Shown here piece by piece: positions 18,611 to 28,635 of a DNA stretch of 64,000 bases. The translations under genes were made by a program, and so were the position numbers. Location of the stretch: contig JAILRS010000023.1 in assembly GCA_024698045.1 (NCBI GenBank), positions 21,594 through 85,593 of the forward strand. Direction: 5' to 3'. Below the pieces are notes generated by a model. It was given only the letters and a program-made list of their open reading frames with translations. It made no database searches and had not been told where the DNA came from. Source of the stretch: Selenomonadaceae bacterium (lineage in GTDB: Bacteria; Bacillota; Negativicutes; Selenomonadales; Selenomonadaceae). Within the stretch, counting starts at the first letter, position 1. Each line of letters begins with the position of its first letter.

Positions 18611-20368
18611 GTGGACGTTAAAATTTTAAATTGGGTAATGTTGGCGGAAAAATTTTCGTTGGACGGAGATCCCTTATCCATGCGCACCGCCGCCCGTGAA
18701 ATTTTTGAAGTGGATGCCAATTCCGTTGAAGGTACTGCGATTATGGCGGAATCGGCATTTTATCGCGGTGCATTGGACGACGCAAAAAATTTTGCCGAAA
18801 CAGCTTTGAAAGTCGACCCGAAAAATCTGCGCAGTCGTCTTGTTTTGGGTAGTCTCGCCGTTTTGAAATTGGATTTGAAAAAACAGCTTGAAATTTTTGA
18901 TGAGCTTGTCAACGATATTCATACGGAAATCGAAACGCTGAAAAATACATTGCGCGATATCAATCGACAGGATGATGCCGACGAAGAGGAAGTAAAGTTA
19001 CTCAACAAAAAACTTTTCATCCTGCGTTCGCTATTGCTCAAAGCTTTGGGCAGATATTCAAACGGATTGTATTTATCGGGAGATCCGGCAAAGGCGGCGG
19101 CATCGTTGTTTGAGGCAAGCACATTGACCGATAACAATGAACAGGCGGCGGAACTCTATTCCAAACATTTATTTCTGCGCAATTATCGCGAAGTACCTTT
19201 GGCGCAGACGAAAGAGCTTGCGCAGGAGTACAATAAATTTTTTATGGAAATTCCGCGATTCCGTCATGAAAATCATAAGTTTCACGGCAAAATTAAAGTC
19301 GGATACATTTCGCCCGATTTTCGTGAACACGCTGTCGCAAATTTTATCGCGCCGTTACTCAGAGATTTTGACGCCGATAAATTTACCGTGACTTGTTACT
19401 TTACGGGCAAACGGGATTTTGTTACCGATAAGCTGAAAAATTTTCCCGTCAAGTGGCGCGGTTTGTTAGGTAAATCGCCCGACGACGCAGCTCAAGTAAT
19501 TTATAACGATAAGATTGATATCCTCGTCGATTTGTCGGGTCATTCGCAGGACAGTTGTTTGCCGATTCTTGCCTATAAACCTGCGCCGATTCAAATCTGT
19601 ATGCTCGGCTATACAGCCACCACGGGACTTGATGTCGTCGATTATTTTCTTTCCGATAAAGTTTGTCTGCCCGAAAATTTCCCGACAGGTTTCACGGAAA
19701 GAATTTTGCGACTCAATCCTTCTTGCCTGTGTTACGCGCCCGATATCATTCGCTCAATGCCCGACGCCGGAATTGTTCCGCCCGTCTCGAAAAACGAATA
19801 TGTTACTTTCGGTTCCTTTAACAATTTCGCCAAAGTAAGTGACGACGTTTTATATCTATGGCGTGCCATACTTGAGGGCGTACCGGATTCGCGGCTTATC
19901 CTCAAAGGAAAAATTTTCAGTTTGGATGAAGGTACGGAACTTGTCACGAAACGTATGACATCGATAAGTTTTCCGATTGACCGCGTGGAATTTCGTCCGT
20001 ACAGCCCCGATTATCTCGAACAATATCACGATATAGATATCGCGCTTGATACATTCCCCTACACCGGCGGAACGACAACTTGCGAAGCGTTATATATGGG
20101 CGTACCCGTCATAACCATGCGCGGAAAAACTCACGGAGCAAGAATCGCCGCCTCTATTCTTACCGCCGCCGATTGTAAAGAACTGATTACTTTGGGGCGT
20201 ATGGAATATGTCAAGAAAGCAGTACTTATCGGGCGCAATCCAAAACTTATCGCCGATTATCATGCCGCGCTACGCAATCATCTGAAAAATTCCGCGCTGA
20301 TGGACGGGAAAAAATATATGCGGCGTCTGGAAAATATTTACCGCTCGATTATCAACACTAATAAATAA
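18611..20368 (+). CDS. TPR-containing GT41 (O-GlcNAc transferase-like) glycosyltransferase
   Basis: The 585-residue protein has an N-terminal helical TPR-like part (residues about 1-200) and a C-terminal domain of the SPINDLY/OGT family. Family marks are VGYISPDFREHAV near residue 227, GSFNNFAKVSD near 400, and the nucleotide-sugar loop DTFPYTGGTTTCEAL near 480. Family members transfer GlcNAc or hexoses to Ser/Thr or, in bacterial HMW1C-type enzymes, to Asn of adhesins in the cytoplasm. The start is GTG behind GGAGGAG. The gene is transcribed alone, divergent from the pilin gene. Acceptor and sugar are unknown; the Ser/Thr/Asn-rich giant protein upstream is one possible target, by inference only. 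Confidence 0.85.
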   Translation: MDVKILNWVMLAEKFSLDGDPLSMRTAAREIFEVDANSVEGTAIMAESAFYRGALDDAKNFAETALKVDPKNLRSRLVLGSLAVLKLDLKKQLEIFDELVNDIHTEIETLKNTLRDINRQDDADEEEVKLLNKKLFILRSLLLKALGRYSNGLYLSGDPAKAAASLFEASTLTDNNEQAAELYSKHLFLRNYREVPLAQTKELAQEYNKFFMEIPRFRHENHKFHGKIKVGYISPDFREHAVANFIAPLLRDFDADKFTVTCYFTGKRDFVTDKLKNFPVKWRGLLGKSPDDAAQVIYNDKIDILVDLSGHSQDSCLPILAYKPAPIQICMLGYTATTGLDVVDYFLSDKVCLPENFPTGFTERILRLNPSCLCYAPDIIRSMPDAGIVPPVSKNEYVTFGSFNNFAKVSDDVLYLWRAILEGVPDSRLILKGKIFSLDEGTELVTKRMTSISFPIDRVEFRPYSPDYLEQYHDIDIALDTFPYTGGTTTCEALYMGVPVITMRGKTHGARIAASILTAADCKELITLGRMEYVKKAVLIGRNPKLIADYHAALRNHLKNSALMDGKKYMRRLENIYRSIINTNK

Positions 20369-20388
20369 ATCCAAAGGGAGTAATTATA

Positions 20389-22314
20389 TTGAACAGGAAA
20401 TCCGTTGAATTGCTCGCCCCTGCCGGTACATGGGATGCCCTCGTTGCGGCTGTGGAATCCGGTGCCGATGCCGTTTATCTAGGCGGCAAAGCTTTTAACA
20501 TGCGCGTTCACAACAGCAGTTTTAATTTCGACGATGCTCAACTTAAATCGGCGATTGAATTTGCTCACGGACACAATGTCAAAATTTACATCACGCTTAA
20601 CAATTTAATCAGCGCGGAAGAATTACAACCGCTCGAAAAATATCTGCGGTACCTCGACGAAATTAAACCCGATGCAATTTTGGTACAAGATTTGGCAGTC
20701 TTAAATCTCGTGCGCAAACTCAAAATAAAAATTCCAATACATGCGTCCGTCATGATGAACACTCACAACATGCACGCGATAGAGTTACTGAAGAAATTCG
20801 GGATAACGCGCGTGGTTGTCGGACGCGAATTAACTTTGTCGGAAGTTTCTTTGATTAAAGAACGTACGGGCATTGAGGTTGAATATTTCATGCATGGCGA
20901 TATGTGTATCGCGGAATCGGGGCAGTGCATTCATTCGGGTATAATTTTCGGGCAGAGCAGTAACCGCGGCAGATGTATGAAGCCGTGTCGTTGGAATTAC
21001 AAAATGATTGACGAAGAGACACACGAAAATTTAAATGACTGGTCATATAAACTTGCGTTGAATGATATGTGTATGTTCCGCAATATTCCCGATTTGATTC
21101 AAGCCGGCGTCAACTCGTTCAAAATCGAAGGACGTATGAGACCGCCCGAATTTATTCGCAGACTTGTTTCGCTTTATCGGCAGGAGATTGATGCGTATAT
21201 CGAAAATCCTGCAGGCTATACGGTCAACGAAAAACGTTGGCAAGATTTATACGATAACCGCGTCCGTGATTACACTACTACATTTGCGTTCGGTGCGCCT
21301 ACGGTAAAAGATATCGGATTGACGGGCGAACGGGAGCCGAGGATTTTTTCGCGTGCAGTGCCCGAAGTTTCTTACGACGATACAGCCGTCAAAGAAATTT
21401 TTGCCGAAGAAAGACCGATAAAAAATTCTGGCGGTAAACCGAAATTGACGGTAAGGACTGCGACGTTAGACAGTGCCAAGGCGGCGATTAATTCGGGTGC
21501 GGATTTAATTTACGTCGGCGGTGAAGTTTTTAAACCGCTCAAACCGTGGACGATTGCCGAATTTGCCGAGGCGATTGATTTCGTTCACGCGGCAGGAAAG
21601 AAAATAATTTTGGCGACACCGCGCACGACGAAGGATAAAGACTGCGCAGAACTAGCGGAATTTTTAAGCCGCACGACAGATATTGCATTCGACGGAATTA
21701 CCGTGGGAAATTTGGGCGCGTTGAATTTGGTTACTGAGAAAACAAAATTGCCCGTTTACGCTGATGTGTCGTTCAGTTTATTTAATCCTGTGGCGGCGGA
21801 ATTTTTAAAGAGTTTGGGCGCGGTACAGGTGACGGCATCGCAAGAATTGAGTTTCGCACAGGTTCGCAGTGTCGTAGAGGCTTCACCGTTGCCGATTGAA
21901 ATTATCATCCATGGCGCGATTGAATCAATGATTTGCGATCACAATTTCGCCAAATTATATCTGCCCAACTACGATGATTTTGCGACGCCCGATAAATTGA
22001 ATCGTCACTATGCTCTGGAAGATACCGCCGGAGAAATTCACAAGTTGCGCGTAGATCAATTCAATCGTTGGCATATTTATTTCGGTAGGGAACTTTGCAT
22101 GTTGCCGTACGTCGAAAAATTTTTCGGGGCGGCGGCGTTGAGGATAGAGGCACAAAATTATTCTCCCGAAGTAACTGCGCAGGTTGTGGCAATGTACCGC
22201 GCGGCGATTGACGGCGAAGATTTTTCCGCAGCTTTCGACGCTTACAAAAAAAATACGCCCAATTTGGGCGCAGGTGTTTATCGTTTCAAACAAAGTAAAA
22301 ATTCAATCGGTTAA
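20389..22314 (+). CDS. U32 family protein (collagenase-like fold, RNA-hydroxylation type)
   Basis: This 641-residue protein has two U32 TIM-barrel halves: residues 1 to about 290, opening with VELLAPAGTWDALVAAVESGADAV split across the first strands, and a second half from about 345. A cysteine set follows the HGDMC motif (C at about 172, 179 and in RCMKPCRW), matching the cluster that in characterised members (TrhP, RlhA) supports prephenate-dependent hydroxylation of tRNA or rRNA. Older annotation calls the family peptidases. The start is TTG with AAAGGGAG upstream, 20 nt after the GT41 stop, so the two may share a transcript. Its stop overlaps that of the convergent radical SAM gene in TTAA. 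Confidence 0.8.
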   Translation: MNRKSVELLAPAGTWDALVAAVESGADAVYLGGKAFNMRVHNSSFNFDDAQLKSAIEFAHGHNVKIYITLNNLISAEELQPLEKYLRYLDEIKPDAILVQDLAVLNLVRKLKIKIPIHASVMMNTHNMHAIELLKKFGITRVVVGRELTLSEVSLIKERTGIEVEYFMHGDMCIAESGQCIHSGIIFGQSSNRGRCMKPCRWNYKMIDEETHENLNDWSYKLALNDMCMFRNIPDLIQAGVNSFKIEGRMRPPEFIRRLVSLYRQEIDAYIENPAGYTVNEKRWQDLYDNRVRDYTTTFAFGAPTVKDIGLTGEREPRIFSRAVPEVSYDDTAVKEIFAEERPIKNSGGKPKLTVRTATLDSAKAAINSGADLIYVGGEVFKPLKPWTIAEFAEAIDFVHAAGKKIILATPRTTKDKDCAELAEFLSRTTDIAFDGITVGNLGALNLVTEKTKLPVYADVSFSLFNPVAAEFLKSLGAVQVTASQELSFAQVRSVVEASPLPIEIIIHGAIESMICDHNFAKLYLPNYDDFATPDKLNRHYALEDTAGEIHKLRVDQFNRWHIYFGRELCMLPYVEKFFGAAALRIEAQNYSPEVTAQVVAMYRAAIDGEDFSAAFDAYKKNTPNLGAGVYRFKQSKNSIG

Positions 22315-22979
22315 CTGTCTTCGTAAGGTCTCACGCGCAAAGTCAAATTACGTTCGGCGCAAATCTTTCGACACATGTCAATTTCTTCGGGCGGCGTTAC
22401 GTGATCCACTACCGTTAAAATTACATTCGGTACAAATTTTTTCATGTGCTCGGCGAAAGTCAACATCGCTTCAAAAGATTGAAGACCGTAGACAGCACGA
22501 GTAATCTTGAAATATTTTTCAGCGGTCGCGGCGTTGAGACTGATTGACGCCGTATCCAATATATCTTTGAAATCCGCGGCAATTTCTCGTCCGTGATACA
22601 GTTCGCCCAATCCGTTTGTATTCAAGCGCGTCGGAATATCGGGGCGAATTTTTTTTGCGTAGGCAAGCAACTCCGTTAACGCGTCTAATCTGATTGTAGG
22701 TTCGCCGAAGCCGCAGAAAACAACTTCATTGATGACATGCCAAGGCGCGGCATCTAATTCGGTTTTGACTTCCTCTACTGTAGGTTCGCGCTCTAACCAG
22801 AGTGTTGCCTCATCCGTCATGGATTTTTTTTCGCGTAAACAGAACACACAATTACAATTGCAACGGTTAGTCAAATTGACATAGAGTCCGCGCGGTGTGT
22901 TCGGGTCGATTTTTAAACTTTCTTTTAGCGGCAGATATTTACCGCCCTTGTGTGTAGCATAAACTATCATTACAATCAT
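22311..22979 (-). CDS. Radical SAM protein (TatD-associated type)
   Basis: This is a short, 222-residue radical SAM protein. The CxxxCxxC cluster motif is C-N-C-N-C-V-F-C near residues 39-46, followed by VVFCGFGEPTIR, the GGE-like SAM-binding strand. It resembles the compact family often found beside tatD-type nucleases. No TatD gene is adjacent here and the substrate is unknown. Two ATGs five codons apart could start it; the first is given. It is convergent with the U32 gene, with stop codons overlapping by two bases. Confidence 0.75.
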   Translation of the reverse strand: MIVMIVYATHKGGKYLPLKESLKIDPNTPRGLYVNLTNRCNCNCVFCLREKKSMTDEATLWLEREPTVEEVKTELDAAPWHVINEVVFCGFGEPTIRLDALTELLAYAKKIRPDIPTRLNTNGLGELYHGREIAADFKDILDTASISLNAATAEKYFKITRAVYGLQSFEAMLTFAEHMKKFVPNVILTVVDHVTPPEEIDMCRKICAERNLTLRVRPYEDS

Positions 22980-23075
22980 CTCACTTAAAAATATTCACAG
23001 CTGATAAAAAAATATTTCCCAACCAAGTTGACTTTGAACACTTTTGCTAACCGAACGAAAGCGGCATTTGATTAC

Positions 23076-23104
23076 TTGCAAAATATTTGTCGACGTGATA
23101 GACT
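23076..23104 (+). promoter_or_regulatory. Possible promoter for tRNA-Arg
   Basis: TTGCAA (23076-23081) and TAGACT (23099-23104), 17 nt apart, sit 11 nt before the tRNA. The -10 is weak. Confidence 0.4.
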
Positions 23105-23115
23105 TTGCAAATCAT

Positions 23116-23192
23116 GCGGTTGTAGCTCAGCAGGATAGAGCAACTGCCTCCTAAGCAGTAGGTCGCGCGTTCGAATCGCGCCAATCGCACCA
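23116..23192 (+). tRNA. tRNA-Arg (anticodon CCT)
   Basis: The 77-nt sequence folds fully. Acceptor stem is GCGGTTG/CAATCGC with one G-T pair, anticodon stem ACTGC/GCAGT with loop CTCCTAA (anticodon CCT, reads AGG), and T stem GCGCG/CGCGC with loop TTCGAAT. Discriminator A is followed by an encoded CCA. It stands alone between the radical SAM and uvrB genes. Confidence 0.95.
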
Positions 23193-23208
23193 TATAGAAA
23201 TTTCGTTG

Positions 23209-23238
23209 GAGGAGCGTCAAAAATGCTCCTCTAATTTT
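23209..23238 (+). terminator. Terminator after tRNA-Arg, overlapping the uvrB 3' end
   Basis: GAGGAGC/GCTCCTC encloses a nine-base loop and is followed by TAATTTT on the plus strand. The arms also encode the last uvrB codons. Confidence 0.5.
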
Positions 23239-25199
23239 AGTATTACGTCGCGTAATTCCGCCGCTCGTTCAAATTCCAAATTCCGCGAGGCCTCTTTCAT
23301 TTCCGCCGTCAAACTCTTCACCAATGTTTTTTTCTGCGCAGGTGTCAAACTTTTTATCAGTTCGCTAACCGGTTTCGGTTTCTTGACTGATTTTTTCAGC
23401 GGCAAATCTATCAACGGCGCAATCGGTTTTTCAATCGTTTTGGGTGTCACGCGATATTTTTCGTTATACTCCTGCTGAATCGTACGCCGTCGCGCTGTTT
23501 CGTCCATTGCTCTTCGCATTGAATCCGTGATTCTGTCGGCGTACAAAATTACTTTCCCGTGAACATTTCGCGCCGCACGTCCGATAGTTTGAATCAGCGA
23601 TGTATCTGAACGTAAAAAGCCCTCTTTATCGGCGTCGAGGATTGCGATTAAAGATACCTCGGGCATGTCGAGACCTTCACGCAGTAAATTTATTCCGACT
23701 AGTACATCAAATTTCCCGACGCGTAAATCGTGAATAATTTCGGCGCGTTCCAAAGTTGCGACATCCGAATGTAAATATTTCACGCGAATTTTTACGCCAC
23801 TGAGATAATCCGTTAACTCTTCGGCAAATTTTTTCGTCAACGTCGTAATCAATATTCGTTCATTCGCCGTGATTCGTTCGTTTATCTGCGCAATCAAATC
23901 ATCAATCTGATTTTCAATCGGGCGCACTTCTACTATCGGGTCTAAAAGTCCCGTCGGACGGATAATTTGTTCGACCGTGTTTTGCGATTCCTTCAGCTCG
24001 TAATCTGCAGGCGTAGCCGATACATATATTATCTGCGATATTTTTTCGTTGAATTCCTCGAAAGTCAACGGGCGATTGTCTAATGCGCTGGGCAATCTGA
24101 ATCCGTTATCTATCAGCGATGATTTTCGAGATTTATCCCCGGCGTACATCGCTCGGAGTTGCGGCAATGTAACATGTGATTCATCTACCACCGTCAAAAA
24201 TTTTTCGGGGAAATAATCAATCAATGTGTAAGGCGGTTCCCCTACTTTGCGTCCCGTCAAATGTCGCGAATAATTTTCTATACCCGAACAATATCCCATC
24301 TCCTGCATCATTTCCAAATCAAAGCGCGTTCGTTGCTCGATTCTTTGAGCCTCTATCAATTTCCCCTGCGCAGTAAATTTTTCAACCTGTTTCGACATTT
24401 CCGCGCGGATATTTTTTTCGGCTCGTTCCAAATCCTCAACATCAGTCACGTAATGCGAGGCAGGGAAGATAAAAATTTCGTCGCGCCGACCTATAACTTT
24501 TCCCGTCAAAATTTCAAACTCCGTGATTTTATCAATCTCGTCACCGAAAAGTTCAATGCGAATCGCACGTCCGTTATATCCTGCCGGCGTAACCTCAACC
24601 ACATCACCGCGTACCCGAAATTTTCCGCGCTCGATTATCATATCATTTCTTTCGTAGCGAATTTCTATCAGCCGACGTAAAATTTTTTCACGCGAAATAT
24701 TTTGACCAACTTTGATATGCAGTAACATCTTGGAATAATTTTCGGGCGAACCTAATCCGTAAATGCAGGAAACACTTGCCACTATTATAACGTCGCGCCG
24801 CTCAAACAAACTACATGTCGCCGAATGTCTCATCTGATCTATCTCGTCGTTAATCGAGGCGTCTTTTTCTATGTAAGTATCCGTCGCCGATATGTACGCT
24901 TCCGGCTGATAATAATCGTAATAGCTGACGAAATAGCCGACGTAATTATCGGGGAAAAAATTTTTGAATTCGGCAGCAAGTTGAGCCGCCAAAGTTTTGT
25001 TGTGAGCGATAACCAGCGTAGGCATTTGCACTTGTTCGATTACTTTTGCCACGGTAAATGTTTTGCCCGTACCCGTTGCACCTAAAAGTACCTGCGAACT
25101 CAAGCCGTCATTTAATCCCTGCGACAACGACTCTATTGCCTGCGGTTGATCGCCCGTCGCTTGAAACGGCGATATCACTTTAAATTTTTTGTTCAGCAA
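23217..25199 (-). CDS. uvrB: Excinuclease ABC subunit B
   Basis: UvrB is the damage-verifying helicase of nucleotide excision repair. The 660-residue protein has Walker A GATGTGKT near residue 40, the beta-hairpin segment [11 protein letters not shown] near residue 93, the helicase domain 2 motifs ([25 protein letters not shown]) and a C-terminal UVR domain that ends the protein. Normal length and intact motifs. uvrA and uvrC are not in the window. Confidence 0.96.
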   Translation of the reverse strand: MLNKKFKVISPFQATGDQPQAIESLSQGLNDGLSSQVLLGATGTGKTFTVAKVIEQVQMPTLVIAHNKTLAAQLAAEFKNFFPDNYVGYFVSYYDYYQPEAYISATDTYIEKDASINDEIDQMRHSATCSLFERRDVIIVASVSCIYGLGSPENYSKMLLHIKVGQNISREKILRRLIEIRYERNDMIIERGKFRVRGDVVEVTPAGYNGRAIRIELFGDEIDKITEFEILTGKVIGRRDEIFIFPASHYVTDVEDLERAEKNIRAEMSKQVEKFTAQGKLIEAQRIEQRTRFDLEMMQEMGYCSGIENYSRHLTGRKVGEPPYTLIDYFPEKFLTVVDESHVTLPQLRAMYAGDKSRKSSLIDNGFRLPSALDNRPLTFEEFNEKISQIIYVSATPADYELKESQNTVEQIIRPTGLLDPIVEVRPIENQIDDLIAQINERITANERILITTLTKKFAEELTDYLSGVKIRVKYLHSDVATLERAEIIHDLRVGKFDVLVGINLLREGLDMPEVSLIAILDADKEGFLRSDTSLIQTIGRAARNVHGKVILYADRITDSMRRAMDETARRRTIQQEYNEKYRVTPKTIEKPIAPLIDLPLKKSVKKPKPVSELIKSLTPAQKKTLVKSLTAEMKEASRNLEFERAAELRDVILKLEEHF

Positions 25200-25286
25200 A
25201 ATATTTTCCTCCGATAGTGATTAAAAGCGGCCGTGTGTTACGACCGCCCGATGTTTACATATTAATTCCCGTGCGCAGATTCCGCG

Positions 25287-26465
25287 TCAAATATTTGCCT
25301 TACCGTAAATTTCCAATACAAGATTGTAATCCATAGGTTGGAACGTCGCAACTTTCTTCGTACCGCCCGAAGTAACCATGTTCGCCAAATATTTTAACTC
25401 GTCTTCGCTTTGTACACCAATTCCCAATTCGGTAAAGTTAGTCGGCGTCCCCAGCTTACGGAAATAATTTTCCATTGCGTCGATACCTGCATTTGCTCGT
25501 TCGTCAATCGTGCCTTCGGTTATCCCGAAAATTTTTTCTGCGAAGTTCGCAAAGCGTTCGGGATTGACATTGTAAACGGTACGCGCCCATGATGCCCAGA
25601 CCGTCGTTAAAGATGCCCCGTGAGCTACATCATATCTCCCGCTTAATTCATGACCCAATTTATGCGCGGAAAAATCTCTGTCGCGTCCCAAACCCGTGAA
25701 GCCCGTATGTGATACCGAACCGCACCACATTATTTCGCTCATCGCATGTAAATCGTTCGGATTCTCAAGTAACGCTAACGATTGAGACATGACATTTTTT
25801 ATCACCGATTCCGCTATCATATCCGTAAACTCGTTACCCTCTATCTTCGTGAAATATCTTTCGAGAGTATGCATGATTATATCGGCGATACCGCAAATCA
25901 GCGGATAATGCGGCACTGTCATAGCGAATTGCGGATTCATAATCGCGAATGCCGGCCGCGGAACTGTTGTACCCATTTTCTTCGCCGTATCTTCGTTCGT
26001 CAATACCGCCGAATCAGAAGTCTCCGAACCTGCCGCCGCGATTGTCAAAATTACTCCCACGGGTAAACTTTTTGTCAGCGTGATTTTTTTCGACCAATGT
26101 TCCCAAATATCTTCGTCGGGATTCGCCGCGCCCAATGCAACTGCCTTCGCCGTATCGATGACACTGCCGCCGCCTACTGCCAATACGAAATCGACTTCTG
26201 CGGCAATCGCTTCACGTACGGCATAGCGCGCGAAACTGAGTCGCGGATTCGGTTTCACACCGCCTATAACTTTCAGCGCACTGAGACCGCTCGTCAATAA
26301 CAGGCGTTCGATTTTCGGGATAAGTCCGCTTTTAATCGCGCTGCCGCCGCCGTAAAGTATCATTACACGTTTGCCGCCGTACTTGCGGATTTTTTCTCCC
26401 ACTACCTTTTCGGCATCAGTACCGAAAATTATTTCCGTCGGGCAACAGTATTCAAAGCTATGCAT
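25287..26465 (-). CDS. Iron-containing alcohol dehydrogenase (butanol dehydrogenase type)
   Basis: The 392-residue protein belongs to the group III alcohol dehydrogenases, which reduce aldehydes such as butanal or acetaldehyde with NAD(P)H. The NAD(P)-binding loop GGGSVIDTAKA lies near residues 99-109. Metal ligands appear as an Asp/His pair in GIADIIMHTLE and as two His in HKLGHELSGRYDVAHG. The closest general type is the YqdH/BdhA-like enzyme. It is transcribed alone from a perfect promoter (26519-26547). The substrate cannot be read from the sequence; NADPH preference is likely but not shown. Confidence 0.88.
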   Translation of the reverse strand: MHSFEYCCPTEIIFGTDAEKVVGEKIRKYGGKRVMILYGGGSAIKSGLIPKIERLLLTSGLSALKVIGGVKPNPRLSFARYAVREAIAAEVDFVLAVGGGSVIDTAKAVALGAANPDEDIWEHWSKKITLTKSLPVGVILTIAAAGSETSDSAVLTNEDTAKKMGTTVPRPAFAIMNPQFAMTVPHYPLICGIADIIMHTLERYFTKIEGNEFTDMIAESVIKNVMSQSLALLENPNDLHAMSEIMWCGSVSHTGFTGLGRDRDFSAHKLGHELSGRYDVAHGASLTTVWASWARTVYNVNPERFANFAEKIFGITEGTIDERANAGIDAMENYFRKLGTPTNFTELGIGVQSEDELKYLANMVTSGGTKKVATFQPMDYNLVLEIYGKANI

Positions 26466-26518
26466 AATTCAATCCTCCACGCACTTAAGTTATCGTCGGA
26501 ATTTTTTGTGCCGTTTGA

Positions 26519-26547
26519 ATTATATTTTTACCTAAATTCTTTGTCAA
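26519..26547 (-). promoter_or_regulatory. Consensus promoter of the iron alcohol dehydrogenase
   Basis: On the minus strand TTGACA (26547-26542), a 17-nt spacer and TATAAT (26524-26519) match the consensus exactly. Confidence 0.85.
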
Positions 26548-26575
26548 CGCCGTATTATCTGCGCTGATTTATTCG

Positions 26576-26604
26576 TTGCCTGTCAATCTGTCCTGTGCTA
26601 AACT
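26576..26604 (+). promoter_or_regulatory. Promoter of the large membrane protein gene
   Basis: TTGCCT, 17 nt, TAAACT lie about 30 nt before the ATG. It is divergent from the ADH promoter. Confidence 0.55.
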
Positions 26605-26634
26605 TCAAGCCAATATATTTTCGGAGATGATTTA

Positions 26635-28569
26635 ATGAAAGATTTTTTATCGCGTACGCTTGAGGAGCTGCCCGAAATTATTTTCCGTCTGCGATTTTAT
26701 TTGTGCGCGGCGATTTTCTTGCTCTGTATTATATTTGAAATTCACGGCTCTTCTACCAGTTTGTACGCGGGATTTTTTGGATATCCCGAGCTTAGCGGAA
26801 ATTTGTTGGGGCATTCGCGGCCGATTCGTTCCGATGAATGGGCTGTATTTACTCCCTTTGCTTTATCACAATACTTTAATGATTTCGGATTCATGACGGA
26901 AATAATTCGCGGCACGACGACAAATATTTTTATCGTCTACGGGCAAGCTGTTCATCATTTGGCGATGATTTTTCGACCGGCGCAGCTTGGTTATTTATTT
27001 CTGGATGCCGGTTCGGGACTTGCCTTCTTTTGGTACGGGCGAATCATTGCCTTGTTCATTGTATCATTTGAATTTGCGCGTAAAGTTTTAAATACAAATC
27101 GTTCGTTGGCCTTAATCTACGCCATCATGATAACTTTTTCGCCGCTCGCTCAATGGTGGTGGTCTGTTAATTCCGTCGCCGAAATTTTGGGCGCGGGACA
27201 AGGTATTGTATTGTTTTGGAAGTTGTATTTGACGCAAGAGGACAGGAAAAGATTTTTATACGCGGTAATGGTTTTATGGTGTTCGGGAATTTTTATCATG
27301 GGAATTTATCCGGCGTGGCAAGTGCCTTTCGGTTGGGTATTCTTAATGTGTTTAATTGCCGTGACCGCAGGCATTACCGATGCATGGAAACATTTTCGCC
27401 GTGATATAATTTTTTGGCTCATCGGAATCGTTTTGATATTGGCTCCAATCTGTCACGTATTTTATATTTCGCTTGACGTAGTTGAAATTACACGGGCGAC
27501 AGAATATCCGGGGACGCGTTTTGTTGCCGTCGGCGGTTTAAATATCCTTTACCAAATGCTTTACGGAATTTGTATTGCTTTACCGTTCAGCGAGGTTATT
27601 CCCTCGGGCATAATATCCAACAACTGCGAAGGCGCGACCTTCTTTAGCTTGACACCGCTCGGCTTGATTCTCTTCGTCCTCTTGACTTTCAAATATAAAA
27701 AGTTTGATTTGATGATGACTTTGCTTGTCGCCCTATCCATCTTCATGATGATTTGGGAAGTTATTGGTTTTCCCGAGTTCCTCGCCAAAATTACAATGAT
27801 GAGCATGTCACTTGGTAATCGTGTCCGCAATGTTATCGACTTCATTCAACTGCTGATATTGTTCCGTGGCTTGAGCCTGATTGATTTTAATTTCAACCGC
27901 GTAACGAAAATTTTAATCGCCGGAATTATTTCTGTGGCTTGCAGCGTAGCAGCTTATAATTTCTTCGGCGAATGGATTGTTTTCGGCAGAGCACTATCAA
28001 TTACTTCGTTTGTATTTATCACGATATATTTTCTCATCGGGCAGATGACGAAACTGCGCACGGTAATTTTAGTCGTGATGATGTTGGCAATCGGCGCGAC
28101 GGTTAACCCTATTGCTCACGGTGTCGACTGCATTTACAAAATTCCCATCGGACAGAAAATCGCTGAAATTGCAAGCAATGATAAATCACTTTGGATTGTT
28201 GAAGGTTTCGATGTCACTTTAAATAATTTTCCGATTATGTTCGGCGCGCCTACCGTTAACAGTGTTAATACTTATCCCGTTCTCGAACGCTGGCAGAAAA
28301 TAGATTCGACAGGCGAAAATTTTAAGATTTACAATCGCTACGCTCACATCTCGATTACATTCACCAATGATAAGACCTCATTTAATTTGAAGCGCCTCGA
28401 TTTGTTTGCGTTGACATTAAATCCGATTGAACTGCCCAAACTCGATGTCAAATACATTTTCTCCAATACGAAAGACTTGGAAAAATTTTCTTCGGCGAAT
28501 GTCACAATCACGAAGATATTTGAAGACCGCATCAGTTACATTTACCGAATAGACTACGCAGATATTTAA
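26635..28569 (+). CDS. Polytopic membrane protein, GT-C/DUF7657-like
   Basis: The 644-residue protein has about a dozen hydrophobic segments, starting with one at residues 21-38. It carries the segment HSRPIRSDEWAVFTPFA in the first extracytoplasmic loop and a soluble C-terminal part of about 120 residues. The loop and topology recall membrane glycosyltransferases of the GT-C fold (YfhO-like or DUF7657 proteins) that use lipid-linked sugars for cell-surface polymers. The assignment rests on topology and this motif only; function is not demonstrated. It has its own promoter and a strong bidirectional terminator, so it is a one-gene unit. Confidence 0.6.
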   Translation: MKDFLSRTLEELPEIIFRLRFYLCAAIFLLCIIFEIHGSSTSLYAGFFGYPELSGNLLGHSRPIRSDEWAVFTPFALSQYFNDFGFMTEIIRGTTTNIFIVYGQAVHHLAMIFRPAQLGYLFLDAGSGLAFFWYGRIIALFIVSFEFARKVLNTNRSLALIYAIMITFSPLAQWWWSVNSVAEILGAGQGIVLFWKLYLTQEDRKRFLYAVMVLWCSGIFIMGIYPAWQVPFGWVFLMCLIAVTAGITDAWKHFRRDIIFWLIGIVLILAPICHVFYISLDVVEITRATEYPGTRFVAVGGLNILYQMLYGICIALPFSEVIPSGIISNNCEGATFFSLTPLGLILFVLLTFKYKKFDLMMTLLVALSIFMMIWEVIGFPEFLAKITMMSMSLGNRVRNVIDFIQLLILFRGLSLIDFNFNRVTKILIAGIISVACSVAAYNFFGEWIVFGRALSITSFVFITIYFLIGQMTKLRTVILVVMMLAIGATVNPIAHGVDCIYKIPIGQKIAEIASNDKSLWIVEGFDVTLNNFPIMFGAPTVNSVNTYPVLERWQKIDSTGENFKIYNRYAHISITFTNDKTSFNLKRLDLFALTLNPIELPKLDVKYIFSNTKDLEKFSSANVTITKIFEDRISYIYRIDYADI

Positions 28570-28588
28570 CGTCTGCCCGAAACAAAAA

Positions 28589-28624
28589 AGCCGCCCGAAA
28601 TTTTTGGAGCGGCTGATTTTTTTT
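28589..28624. terminator. Bidirectional terminator between the membrane protein gene and floA
   Basis: AGCCGC/GCGGCT encloses an A/T-rich loop with T-runs on both sides. It serves both convergent genes. Confidence 0.8.
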
Positions 28625-28635
28625 ACTGCTGTCGA

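Noticed and set aside
23209..23238. Bidirectional terminator for uvrB
   Set aside because: On the minus strand the hairpin is not followed by a T-run, so it is scored only for the tRNA side.
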